Shown in pieces: positions 1-10,464 of a stretch of 64,000 nt of DNA. How positions within the stretch are numbered: position 1 is the stretch's first letter; each line of letters begins with the position of its first letter. This stretch comes from Paragonimus skrjabini miyazakii (lineage: Eukaryota; Platyhelminthes; Trematoda; Plagiorchiida; Troglotrematidae). The notes below the pieces were generated by a model. That model saw only the letters and a list, made by a program, of their open reading frames with translations, was not told the DNA's origin and did no database searches. The position numbers and the translations under genes were made by a program. The DNA is taken from contig JTDE01000146.1 of the NCBI GenBank assembly GCA_014338405.1, positions 217,466 through 281,465 of the forward strand, given 5' to 3'.

Positions 1-524
1 GGTATAAATCGCAATTAACAGTCTTTCTTGACTCGCATACACTGTACAGCTAATCTGCCTTTCAGTACATTTCCTCGGCCATTTTGCTATGCTTGTTAGC
101 AATCGTCTGTAACCGGAACACTGTCCACCCTACAATCTCTTAGTCAACTTCCTGTTGCAGTATCATCTATATTGACAAAACAGATCAAAGCATACACCGT
201 ATAATAGCTGAACATATATTCCGGTGACTGATGTTCCCGACGGTTCAGCAAACAATGGTAGCAGAAGCTGCAAACCGTAGCCTCACCTTGCCTAACACAA
301 GGCATGTGACAGAATCACGCCTCCTCGTTAACCAGCACAAGGCGCCCCAACAACCAAAATGCATTCGGACCCGAAACTGCACATATATTGAGAAAGACTA
401 TCACCCGTTACTCGCCATCTGTCCGCTTATATGTGTGTGTGCCTGCGTAATCCTGCTTATTCATATATGTACGCCTGTTTATTGTAAATCACCCGGATAA
501 CGGGAGACACAGAACGTTGAACGG

Positions 525-812
525 TTGCAGACCTCAAAAACGAAGACTATTTTTAAACACACAGCTACCGCTCATCTGCAAGACGCTCCTCTGTTCACCA
601 CTCCCAAGACTTCGTGGAAACACCTCAGAGAAAACGTCACGGCAACAGCCACTGAGGCGATCGGTGTCGAACTTCACAAACGTCCGGACTGGTTCGACGG
701 CGACAATGCAGGTTTCATCAACCTGATGCAAGAGAAAGTTACGGAGTTTGGTATGCCCACAATGACCCCGGACAATGATGACATAACTGTCACATTCCGG
801 AGTATTCACTGA
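525..812 (+). pseudogene. NLR-1 A linker region (endonuclease-RT connector remnant)
   Basis: An open frame of 95 codons matches the connector between endonuclease and RT in RTE-like polyproteins. It has a conserved tryptophan (SWKHL), a TEAIG stretch and a WFDGDN motif that corresponds to WFDENN in copy B and WFDNNN in copy C. It is open but isolated: the frame stops just downstream, and the following linker text (KEDW, then a DLLGAIFGG-like stretch to about 945) needs frame changes. It has no expected function on its own. Confidence 0.7.
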
Positions 813-1537
813 CAATTCGTCGAACGCCTTCGACAGATCAAGGAAGACTGGCGGATGAAGCAAGGTGAATGAATGCAGGGCTACGCAGTTCGTCGACAAC
901 ACAAACAGTTCTACGATTTGCTTGGGGCGATTTTTGGAGGTGCTATTTCTGTACGCCTGTGTAAAATTCGCAGAAGTGTAGACGTAGTTGACTGCTGCAC
1001 AGATTTTTGCCACGTGGGTCGCAGCTTGTTCACAGATTTGTTTGCAGACCGCTAGTCACAAGCTGGTGTGACGAAAACGAGTGCTTTTGGACTTCTGGAA
1101 GGGCGCATATGGAAGAACCACAGCCTGCAAATGACCACTAAGCTGTTTATTTGCCGTTCAATGTTGCTGTCCATACTGCTGTACGGCAGTGCAACTTGAA
1201 CATTGTATCAGTGGAACGTTCGTTATCTGAGCCGTTTCCGTCTGCGATGTTTATGACTCATTATCGGCATTCGGTGGTTGGACACCTTTCTGAACGCTGA
1301 CGTAGTGTGACGAATGGACATGGACAGCATTGACTAAGGCACGTCTGTAGGATGGGAAACTTAGGGGTCTCGAAGCGGCTATTGTACGGGTAACTGATAA
1401 AATTTGAACGGAATCCTGGTGACGAGAATCTACTTTACCTTGATGTCACCCAAGTAAGTCTCTCGCGTTGTGATATCGCTTTCAGAGCATATCCTTGAAC
1501 CGAACAATCTGGAGTTACGATTCAGGCGGATTTTGGA

Positions 1538-1798
1538 ATGTTCGATAACCAACAGCTGAACAACCGTGAATTTAAGCGCGCGGTATATAAAGGAACCATC
1601 GGTGCCATAAGTTGTGGTGACATGACGATATGGCGTTACATTGAGTGCGGCAGCAGATGTGGCGGCAATGCCAGATTGTTCGATCATCAACGTGTTCATA
1701 GTATACCCTCGGCAACGAGACAGGCTCAAGTGGGCTGTGTCAGTTATACCTGCTTTTTCGTTCATGTCAACAGACGACCGCCATTATTTGGCAGGTGA
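1538..1798 (+). pseudogene. NLR-1 A C-terminal end with C2H2-like finger
   Basis: The frame carries the last part of the RTE-like polyprotein. The sequence MTIWRYIECGSRCGG is followed by ARLFDHQRVH, which gives a Cys-x3-Cys ... His-x3-His pattern resembling the single zinc-finger-like motif that ends many flatworm RTE-like polyproteins. Copy C has the same region (44882-44950) with one cysteine changed and frame damage. Upstream, 1080-1500 aligns with 44190-44800 of copy C. Copy A lacks 28 bases present there between the motif 'gacagcatt' (near 1330) and 'gactaaggc'. Confidence 0.6.
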
Positions 1799-2290
1799 TC
1801 CACTCTGTCGTTCAGAAACTGGGGTCATTGCGGCACTTGACCCATTCTTTTCTGCAGTTTCGTTGGCATATTTTATTATGTATATCTTGTTTGTTTTTCA
1901 TTTCAGTTTTGCACTTTTGTCTCTTGTCTGTCCTCTCTACGGTGCAATAATATGTACTCCAATTATGAACTAATTATTGCGTAACGGTTTCAATATTATA
2001 ATTCCCTGCTTAGATTTTAATTCAGGAGTCTCCAATTTTTGCTTCGGAGAGATTGGTGTTTCACTGTCATATTAGCCTATCAACTGTTTAACCAGCATTG
2101 ACCAGCTGGACACAAATGTCTCTATGTACAAGCTTCCCGTTTTTAGTCCTTCTGATTTACACTGGTTATGTTGTGTGTGATTGGAACGACAACGGATGCA
2201 GCCTAAGCCACTTGAAGTGAATAGTATGTGCAAGAGTCTTTTGGCTTCGGTCACTGTTACAGGTTACTCTGAAATCTATATTGTCAAACG

Positions 2291-4844
2291 TGTGTGTAAA
2301 CTATTGACGAGGGTTGTTTTTCTGCATTGGAGACCTGTACAGACTGCAGGTTTGTGGCATTGTATTTTCGTTATCATACACAAGGTTCTTAAGTATTTCA
2401 CCAGTTTACGGCTGTTATCGAAAAAAGTAAACGAAATTTAAACGATTCATGATGTGCGTTTTCTTTACTGACGAACTTGGTCAAGTTCACTCAGTATTTT
2501 TCACTGCAATTGCGTTGGACTCCTTATCAGAGTTTAGAATCACAAGATTCTACCCGTTTCAAAGGATATCACCAGCGAGATAATTTGCCCGAGTAAGGTT
2601 GTAGTTGATGGTATTCAAACTTCGTTGACTGGAAAACATGTTGTTTTGCCTGATATGCTCTTACTAACCCCCGATAACGAAGCATGCGCATGTCGGGAAG
2701 CAGTTCACAATCTCTTTGCGTACTAAGGCTTACAATGTGTGCTGAGTATGACTTTTCTGTAGATCATGAACAAACGGGCTTACCAAAAGTTTTTATTGAT
2801 GCAACATTCATTCCTTGTACAATATCAACAAACCAATATCGAGAAGTAGAATATGTATACACACAGAATAATCCTCAGCAGAACTGTTTCCTTACACGTA
2901 TCTCTGCCAACTTCTCAGGTTTGGTCATGGTAACGCTACTTTCTATTGTTAACTTGCCTGCATTGATGATTTGTTGGGAAGCAACAGTTTCATTGTGAAA
3001 CAGCTAACGATTCAACTGGGAGCTCACATATTGTCTCAAAAAACAAAAGGCGTAAACAACCTCATTTAAAAGATTTCATACATAAGAGGCACAAAATAAA
3101 TGAATCCGCATTAGGATTCGTTATTACACACACACACACACAAGAGAATACCACAATAAACGTTTTCCCGCACTAACCATGTCTGCATATGACTGGGCCT
3201 TTGTTCGTCTACATGTTGAGTGACAATAATTTATGAGTTTTTGGAGCAGGGTGGTCATGTCTAGCAAGATCAACTTTCGTTCCTTCTCACTCGATTACTT
3301 TCACATGTTAGTCGTTGATCAACTAAGGTATATGTTCATTCCTGTAAAAATAGAGACTGTACTGGTCAAGACGAGTTACCGAATAGACTAGGTAAATGTG
3401 AGTGTACCTCACTAGGCTATCGGTGATAACAAACTGAACGAATGAGACAAAATACTTACAAGTTTCAAGCAAGTTACAGTAATCAAAGGATTTGACTCAC
3501 AGGAAGTGGTCACAAGTGTTCAAGATAACCACCATAATATTCCAACTTACCAATATCCGGAAATGGGGAATACTTGAGAGTTGCTGTGGACTGCTGAAGC
3601 GCGATCCGGGATGAGACGATGTTCGTAGCATAACGGAGTTAAAAAATTAGACGATAGATCCCTGTAGTATCATCAGGGGACTGCGCAACGGAGAGAAGAG
3701 CAGACGGATGTGCACAACATTTGTATTGTACTAAAAGGTCACTTTTATCAGGTTGAACAACATGCAAAGGTGACACGAAAGATTGCTGTACATCGTTGCT
3801 ACACTGTTTGTAAACAAAAATAAGAAAATCTCCCCAAGATCAGTTTGTCACAAGACCAGTCTAGGCTAAGGTAAGTCAGTGCTCAGCTGTTTGTCCACTT
3901 AAACGCACTGACAGAACGTAATAGTTTAGAATGTTCTGGATTGTTCACTACAGTCCGTACAACCCCTGACAAAAAGTGAACAGTTCAGTTGGATAGAATT
4001 CACTTTTACCGGGCAGTGGTGTTACCGAAAGTATCCTTATACTTCCGCATAGGGCCCTATCGATCGGTCACATCATCATTGCTGTGAAATCCTCAGTCTT
4101 TAAACGAATGTATTTGAAGAAAATGCATTTTCCCATATATAATCAGGAAAACAAACTCCAGCCCTTCGCTGTCTAGACAACGGTCTCTGGATGATCTAAG
4201 TAATCATTACTTTGCCTTGTGAGAATGTTCAATTTATTTCTTAGTTATCCAGTCTCAACATTCTTGAACTTCCATCCTTCTGCCCTTGTTGAATTCACAA
4301 TCCATTGGCCATCTGTTCATATTGTGGCTGACTGCCAGTTGTTTTCATGTTACTCGTTCAGCATTTCGAGTTTGGAGCAACTGTGCTGAGTCTAGGTGAA
4401 TGACTAGTTATCAACAGGGGTTATGAACTCGAGAGGTGAATGACAAAACAGTACTGTGCTTCACTCACTTTGGTTGTTGGTTTTTGCCAGACTCTAAGGC
4501 CATCTTTTGTTCTCTCATCGAATAAACAGCTGGCTCGTTGTTAAACTTGCCTAAATTTTGTTTCATATTACCGTTGCGTCTACTCTGTCTTTGGTAAAAC
4601 ACTTGTCTTATATGCCAACCGGTTTCAGTCCGATTGTTACGTAATTTTGAACTACGTTTAGTCACACTGCTTAGTGTTCATTTGGCACCACGAACCGTTC
4701 AACCAACTAATTACGCACACTTAAAGTTTCCAGAAGGAACCAAAATTGACGTTTGTTATTGGTTATTTAGTGCCGTAATAAACCTTATTATAGTTTCCAA
4801 CTTTGATGCTTGGACGGATCGATTTACTTACGTCATTTAAGATA
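2291..4844. other. No recognisable gene; one AC microsatellite
   Basis: Only short frames without recognisable motifs. A dinucleotide run (AC)n lies at 3126-3142. The 2684-2998 frame is open for 104 codons but shows no domain, no plausible splice context and no repeat homology, so it is left uncalled. Confidence 0.5.
3126..3142. repeat. (AC)n microsatellite
   Basis: About eight perfect AC dinucleotides read directly from the sequence. Confidence 0.95.
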
Positions 4845-5689
4845 TTTAGCGTAACTAATTCGTTCGGTTGAGATCGATCCGCCGCTGATACTTGATGTTG
4901 AGTTGTGGACCTATTGACTACACGATACTGACCGATTCCGAAATCGTGCAGAATCAACGCTGTCTCAGTAGGCATTCAGTGGGTGCAAGCATACGAAAGT
5001 GCATCGAGCGAGAGTTGTGATGCCGTCACATCATGTTCGGACTGGCAAATCGACGTCAAACACCCATCTTCTTCTCTTATTCGAGTGTTCTTGTTTTTTT
5101 TCAAAATGACAGGGAGAAAATAATGAAATCCCAGTACAGCCCTTGAAGAGGTTTTTCATCTAATTCTAGCACTTAAAAATAAATAGAATTCAAAGCCACT
5201 TAACAATTTGAAACAGAGTTATCCCACCGGTGGGCAATGATTGGAGAGCAGCTGACATGATCGACCGGTCCATCAAAACATATACAAGTTTGAAAGTTAA
5301 AAAAATTTGTGAACCACGTGTAGTTAGTAATTCTTCTGAGAAATATTTGTGTCAATCCAGTCAAGCTCGAGTAAACTCGCAGACCGAACTTCTGAACATT
5401 TACTACTTATGGCACGTCGTATTTTGATGTGTAAATTGCACTCAAATGTGCATCTGTGTGCTATGCACTTCACTGTGCTTTTGTGCACCTAAATTTGCTT
5501 TTGTCCCTCATCGAAGTTATATATAGAACTCGGACGTACAAACCAAATACACTTACTCGTACGTTCTCAACTTAATTTCAAGGGGTGAAATCACAGCAAA
5601 CTATCGATAAATCGCGCTGCATTCAGTGGTCTCCAAAATTACGAACAGATTATTAAATGACTCTCTCCAGGCCAAGTTTGAGGACCTCT

Positions 5690-6534
5690 AACTCATCGCC
5701 AAGTACTAACATGACTTTCGTTAAGGATACTCATGCCTCAAGAATCTCCTAATTGCTGGTGATGCTTGAACGAAGGTTGTAGATGCAAGACTGGCCATAC
5801 ACGCAGTTTATGTTGATCTTATCTTGATCATTCCATCTTGCTGCGGAAATCGAGTAGCTATGGCCTTTATGAAGGATTACTCATCTAGCTGAAGAATTAT
5901 CTAAATGGACGTATGTTCAACTTTAGTGTGAATGAGTAGCTGTCAGACTGATTCCCATGCAGCAGTGACTAGTATCAATCTAGGGACTCCGGTTTTTCAT
6001 CTACTCAGTATACTCGAATCGCCGGTGTTGTTGTATACCGATAACGCAAAGCTCCGGAGAGTTCTAACTTACCTGGAGGATGTGATAATCTTACAACACC
6101 AGTTGAACTACCTAAGTCCGTGGATCATAGAAAATAACTTGTCGCTCAATGTCAACAAGTGTAAAGTCGGGCATTTTTACCATCAAAATTATAATGACCG
6201 TTACTTTGGTGACGCTAAACGGCTCATTTCATCATACGTAAAGGACCTAGGGATCATAGTGGCAGACAAGTTGAATGTGTCCACAAATCGTGTTTCCATG
6301 ACTAGGAAGGTACAAATAACTCTGAACCTTGTAAAAACTATTTGCCGGATATTCTACCCTAAAAAGTTTCCCATTATGTTCGTTTCGATAATCCGCCCAC
6401 ACTTGGAAACGAACATACAGGTCTATCATCCTTATTGCGGAAAAGACTTAGCACTTATTGAAACATGCAATTATCACAAACAGGCCACTAAAGGAATTAT
6501 GGAGCTCAAGAAAACTCCTAACCGGAGAAACTGA
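5690..6534 (+). pseudogene. CR1-like reverse transcriptase remnant
   Basis: From 5932 the frame is open for 200 codons and has the typical CR1 RT order: GTPVFHLL (after motif B), LESPVLLY followed by the catalytic box, LEDVIILQHQLN, ENNLSLNVNKCK, KDLGIIVADKLNVS, then FPIMFVSIIRPHLE and QVYHPY. The catalytic YADD box reads YTDN (6034-6045), so the second aspartate is lost. Upstream, motif A is damaged: compared with copy B about 20 bases after the TATGTTGAT at about 5809 are gone, which removes the K-A-F-D region. The enzyme cannot be active. CR1 identity is secure; copy age is inferred from the damage. Confidence 0.85.
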
Positions 6535-6539
6535 GAGAA

Positions 6540-6782
6540 TTGGGTCAGTTTTCAATTAGTTACAGATATCCCCGTTGTGATCTAATTCTTGTCTACAAAG
6601 TTCTTCACACACCGGATCACCGAATGGCACATCTCCTCTCATTAAATAAGGATGGATATTCAAGAGATCACTTGCTGAAATTGAGTGATGGAACAGGCAG
6701 TTTAGTCTGTGGACAGAATTGCTTCTCAGTTAGCATCCGTTCACAGGGGGACACATTGCCCAACTCTATGGTCACGACTTAA
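6540..6782 (+). pseudogene. CR1-like RT C-terminal tail
   Basis: Continues the RT one frame over, directly after the stop at 6532-6534. It has SISYRYPRCDLILVYKVLHT, HRMAHLLSLN, LLKLS and NCFSVSIRSQGDTLPNS, which is the conserved thumb/C-terminal segment that ends many CR1-like proteins (usually followed by a short tail). A frameshift or missing bases near 6525-6545 separate it from the upstream frame. Both pieces must once have been one ORF. Confidence 0.85.
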
Positions 6783-6830
6783 TCGGCTGGGAGTTTTAAA
6801 TCATTACCCAATCGGCACATTCGTGAGAGA

Positions 6831-7554
6831 CGAATGATATTACAAGTTCCCTATCCGCCATAATAGCTCATTCTCACAGGTTATTAACTGCACATATCTG
6901 AATGAATGTTGTTTCAGTATGTTTCAGTGTCAGTTGTTGCGGTGATTGCAACTAGCAGCTTCATTGAATTTGCCTTCTATTTCGTTCCGTTCACTTCTCC
7001 TTTACAGCTGTAACCTGTCCAGTATAGGTTTATAACTGCCAGGAACGCACAAACAAAGATCTTTCTCCCTCCTCTGAAAATCTATAAACTTATGAGTCTA
7101 TAAACTGGGCAATATCTTCACGAGTTCCGAATTTCAGTGATACGCAATATACCAGTTTTTGGTTGATCAGTGTAAGCTTATTCATTTTACCCAAGCTTTT
7201 CAATGGCGAACCTAGTTCATCACACAATCACAGTAAAGGGACCGTTGTATAGTGATTGCAGTGATTTCTTGTGCACATCTTGGCACACGGATGCTAATTC
7301 CCAACTGAACAAACTCGCGCACTATTGGTCTAGGCGACAGTATTGTCAAGTTGACATGGATTAGAAGTTGGAGGTGATGGGGCAAACGAAGAATGCCATC
7401 CCCACCTGAATCTAAGTTTTTTGGATCGGATTAATTCCCTAGAGAAATGTAAGGTGGTATTTTGAACAAAATCAGAACCAATGTTTTTTTATGAAAGTCG
7501 GCCGACATTCGTGTAGAATCAGCAACAAATCACAGTGTCACAGTAACTTCAACC
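6831..7554. other. No feature recognised
   Basis: No repeat, RNA or coding signal could be recognised here by eye. Confidence 0.5.
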
Positions 7555-7840
7555 TAACCAAGTAATCCTGATCATGAAGTTAATAGTTGAATGGAAGAAA
7601 ATGATTCCGATCGTTCCTTTCGAAAAATGATGTGATTACTCGGTCGCGTTGTGGTTAATACGCTGTTCTTATCACCATGACGGTCGGACTACAAACTCCG
7701 GCCTGGAAGAGGATTTGCAATACTGATGAATCTAGTGTTTCGCTTCAAAGTAAGCTAGCTGAGATTCTTAGCTGAACGCAAAGGCTACGATCAAGTGTGG
7801 GTGGTTTTTCATTCAAAATAATCCAAACTCCCGAACTTCT
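7555..7840 (+). repeat. S1 tRNA-related repeat, old copy
   Basis: Diverged copy of the S1 family in the order tail, tRNA-like head, body. 7560-7625 matches the segment preceding the head in other copies (…cctgatca… then …atgattc…). 7645-7725 matches the head, with 'actccggcctgg' next to the former B box. 7760-7830 matches the body (…gatcaagtgtgggtg…, cf. 31020-31035). The tRNA promoter boxes are eroded. The divergence suggests it is older than the copies at 30.6 and 54.5 kb. Confidence 0.6.
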
Positions 7841-10292
7841 ATTAAAGCTTGGTGTGTCAACAACCCAGTAACTAACTCTGATTACGTAACAGTGAAGACT
7901 GCAGTTTGGTGCTGGGTGCAATAGCGATAGTAAAAATACGCCGGAATTAGCTATCAGATATTCCACGAATGTTTTAGTGACATTCATTCTCCGGAAGTTT
8001 TCACTTTGTGTTACTATATAACAGCTGGTGATGCGGCTAAGTTCACTTAGTACATGACTTTAGTCGTTACAAGACGGCAGCAAGTCAAAGTTATCAGGAT
8101 AGTCTTATATAGTTGAGTATGTGTGCCGGGCATGGTGCGGGTATTCTAGTAGTCCAACACTTAATGCTTTTGTATACGAAAGGCCGAGCTAAGACACAGT
8201 TACTCTACTGATGTACAATACTTCGACAGTAGTTGTCTTTATTCTACGAATCTAACGATAAATGCGTAGAACATTGAAGTGTTTAAACCTACGATAGACG
8301 GAATCCAATATGAACCAGTGGGCTGTACATACACTGCGTAAATACGCGTATTAAAGTATGGATGTCTGTTGACCCATTCTAGAATTAGTATGTACAACGC
8401 AAGTAGTCGCGCGTCGAATGCATCTTTAACATGTCCAGAATTAAGCAAAATTTGTTTCTTGCAAGAGATGAAGCCCCTGGGAAAGAACCATGTGAGTTCC
8501 ATTGTTCGGTGAACGGCAGTATAAAATAACTTCTTGTTAACTACAAAAAAATTATGTTAATTTTTGTTGATGAGCTGTTCATTCTGTTGAGACGTGTATG
8601 ATATGTGCATGCCCGTGTTATTCGTGACGCGACCCAGCAAGGAAAATTTTCATGTTCATTTGCAGGGAACGTTCAAGATACAAACCACTTTTCATGGAAC
8701 AGCTGGTCAAATTGTAATTATCTACTGGAAGAGATCGTTTAAAACATTGCGTTTCTTTCAAAGAGTTCAGCGAGATTATGAAACGATATAAATTGCAAGC
8801 TGCATACACACTTCATTTATTCGCATCAGCTGGAAGCCCAAAATGTCAGTTATGGAAGTTTACAGCATGAAAAACAAAACAGAAGTTGAAACTAATTTCA
8901 CACAACTACCCACTGTGTTTGTACTCAGTCGAAGTTTGTTCCATTTCATCAGTTTACAACCATGCAATAGACGTACGTGATTAAGTTTCATATTTTTGAT
9001 GGGTGAAGACAAACGGGGTGCATATACCTAACAATGCACACATTCATACCGTGTGACTGGAAAGTGACAGTTTTGATTTTCGTGAGATAAATTTTGACAA
9101 ATTCGGTAACATTTCTAATCCTAGGGCAAGCCCACATGAGTTAATCGGCCAGTATATGAACCGTACTATACTAAGAACATAAAAAATGACAAAATGAGGC
9201 GAGTTGAAAATACAATTGTGCAAACCAAATCGATAGAAGGAAATGCAATAGACAACTGGACCCAGATTGGGCTGACGGCCAACTGAAACATTAGTAAATT
9301 GGAAGCAAGAATGCGCAAATGAGCACGAACTCAATAGTCATTCGTTGGACTTTTTGCTTGGGTGCGGACAAACCAATGCAGTGCTAGTCTTCAAACGATT
9401 TGCTCGAAAGGTAACAACAAAAGCAACCTACTCGTAGAGGCAATGTTAGAAAATACACAACAAGTCAGACACTACTTATGTTCCATTCCGATCCTTTCAA
9501 TCAACCAACAACTGTTAGTCAGATTTGCTGATACAAGTGAAGCAACTGAAATAGATTATTGTGGTAAAACTTGACTATAAGAATCGAATCATAAGCAATG
9601 GTCGCATGATCAACGAGTTATGATGTAACGACATCGGTACATCCTATTCAAACTGTTGGTTATCTTCGTTTACCAACTTAAACACCTGCAACAGCAAATC
9701 TATGTGGTGTGACCAAAGTAAACACGTATCCTGTCCTTATGTGACAAACGAATGGTAGTTGTCATAAACGAGAACAGTGTTTATCATCGTGATCCAAACC
9801 ATAGTTGTCTAGACATGAGTATCATATATGATCAACACTGATAACTGAGTGTCAGACCATATTGTACTTGAAGTCTATTCTCACGAAACAATAGTCCACA
9901 CGCAAAACTTTGTAGACAAAGATAGTTAGTTCTCTAACGCTTCAGAATCAAAATTCACACGTTTTCACATTTATGAACAGTGGGGAATAATATGCCATTG
10001 GGTATTTCCTTCACGAAGGGATGGAAAGGTTGTTTCTGAAGTACAGTACTCCTGATAACATTATAGGAATTTTAGTTCCTTTGAAGTAACAAACCTAACA
10101 AACGACTAGTTGTATGAAAACATGGAGACCAGGGTATTCAGTTGATTTTCTGTCGGTAATTTATTGGCAGACCAGACACTTGATATCTGTCCATCTATTT
10201 TCAATGTATGTATATCCATTAAGTTGATTGTTTACGTGGAAACGTTTACATACAAGTAACTAATCCTCGACTATATCAAGCAGTTATTTTAT
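7841..10292. other. No feature recognised
   Basis: Short frames on both strands (for example 8239-8502 minus, 9044-9334 minus) lack motifs or repeat support. Nothing could be assigned. Confidence 0.5.
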
Positions 10293-10464
10293 ATAGAATA
10301 GTCAGAAGACACAAATTATGACATGAGTTCATTTCGCACACTCTTATCAGTCGTAAACGTGTGACTAGCAAGAAAACAAAACAAAACATGCTAGTCACAC
10401 GTTTACGACTGACAAGTGTGCGAAATGAATTCATGTCATAATTTGTGTCTTCTGATTATTCTAT
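10293..10464. repeat. Near-perfect 78/76-bp hairpin (foldback element)
   Basis: The left arm 10293-10370 is the reverse complement of the right arm 10389-10464, apart from two substitutions and a small indel. The 18-base loop is A-rich (agaaaacaaaacaaaaca). The outer ends read atagaata…/…tattctat. The arms have no ORF and no tRNA or TE protein homology. The very high arm identity against the decayed surroundings implies a recent origin or ongoing gene conversion. Likely a foldback or MITE-like element; transcription into a long hairpin RNA is possible but not shown. Confidence 0.9.

Larger units (their letters stand above)
1..2290 (+). mobile_element. NLR-1 copy A: internally deleted RTE-like LINE
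   Basis: Decayed RTE-like non-LTR retrotransposon, truncated on the left by the window edge. Positions 6-820 align by eye with 33127-33862 (copy B), and 820-2290 align with parts of 42820-45560 (copy C). The order is a 5' segment of unassigned function, the endonuclease-to-RT linker (525-940, with a WFDGDN motif at about residue 55 of the 525-812 frame), then a direct jump to the region after the RT core, then a C-terminal finger-like motif (1640-1700) and a 3' UTR. The whole RT catalytic core is absent, so the copy is not autonomous. Family placement rests on linker and C-terminal motifs typical of RTE/BovB-type proteins. Confidence 0.8.
4845..6830 (+). mobile_element. NLR-2 copy A: CR1-like LINE
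   Basis: CR1-like non-LTR retrotransposon. 4850-5930 aligns by eye with 33906-35150 (copy B), and 5930-6782 carries the rest of the RT and its C-terminal tail, which copy B lacks. The 5' part before about 5690 has no clear protein and may be ORF1 or UTR decay. Copy B has about 130 extra bases (34268-34398) that are missing here at about 5215. The 3' boundary is not sharp; protein similarity fades by 6782-6830. No poly-A or microsatellite tail or target duplication was seen. Confidence 0.8.

Noticed and set aside
534..1013. 159-codon minus-strand frame
   Set aside because: Antisense shadow of the NLR-1 linker; no independent motif, and the equivalent frame is broken in copies B and C.
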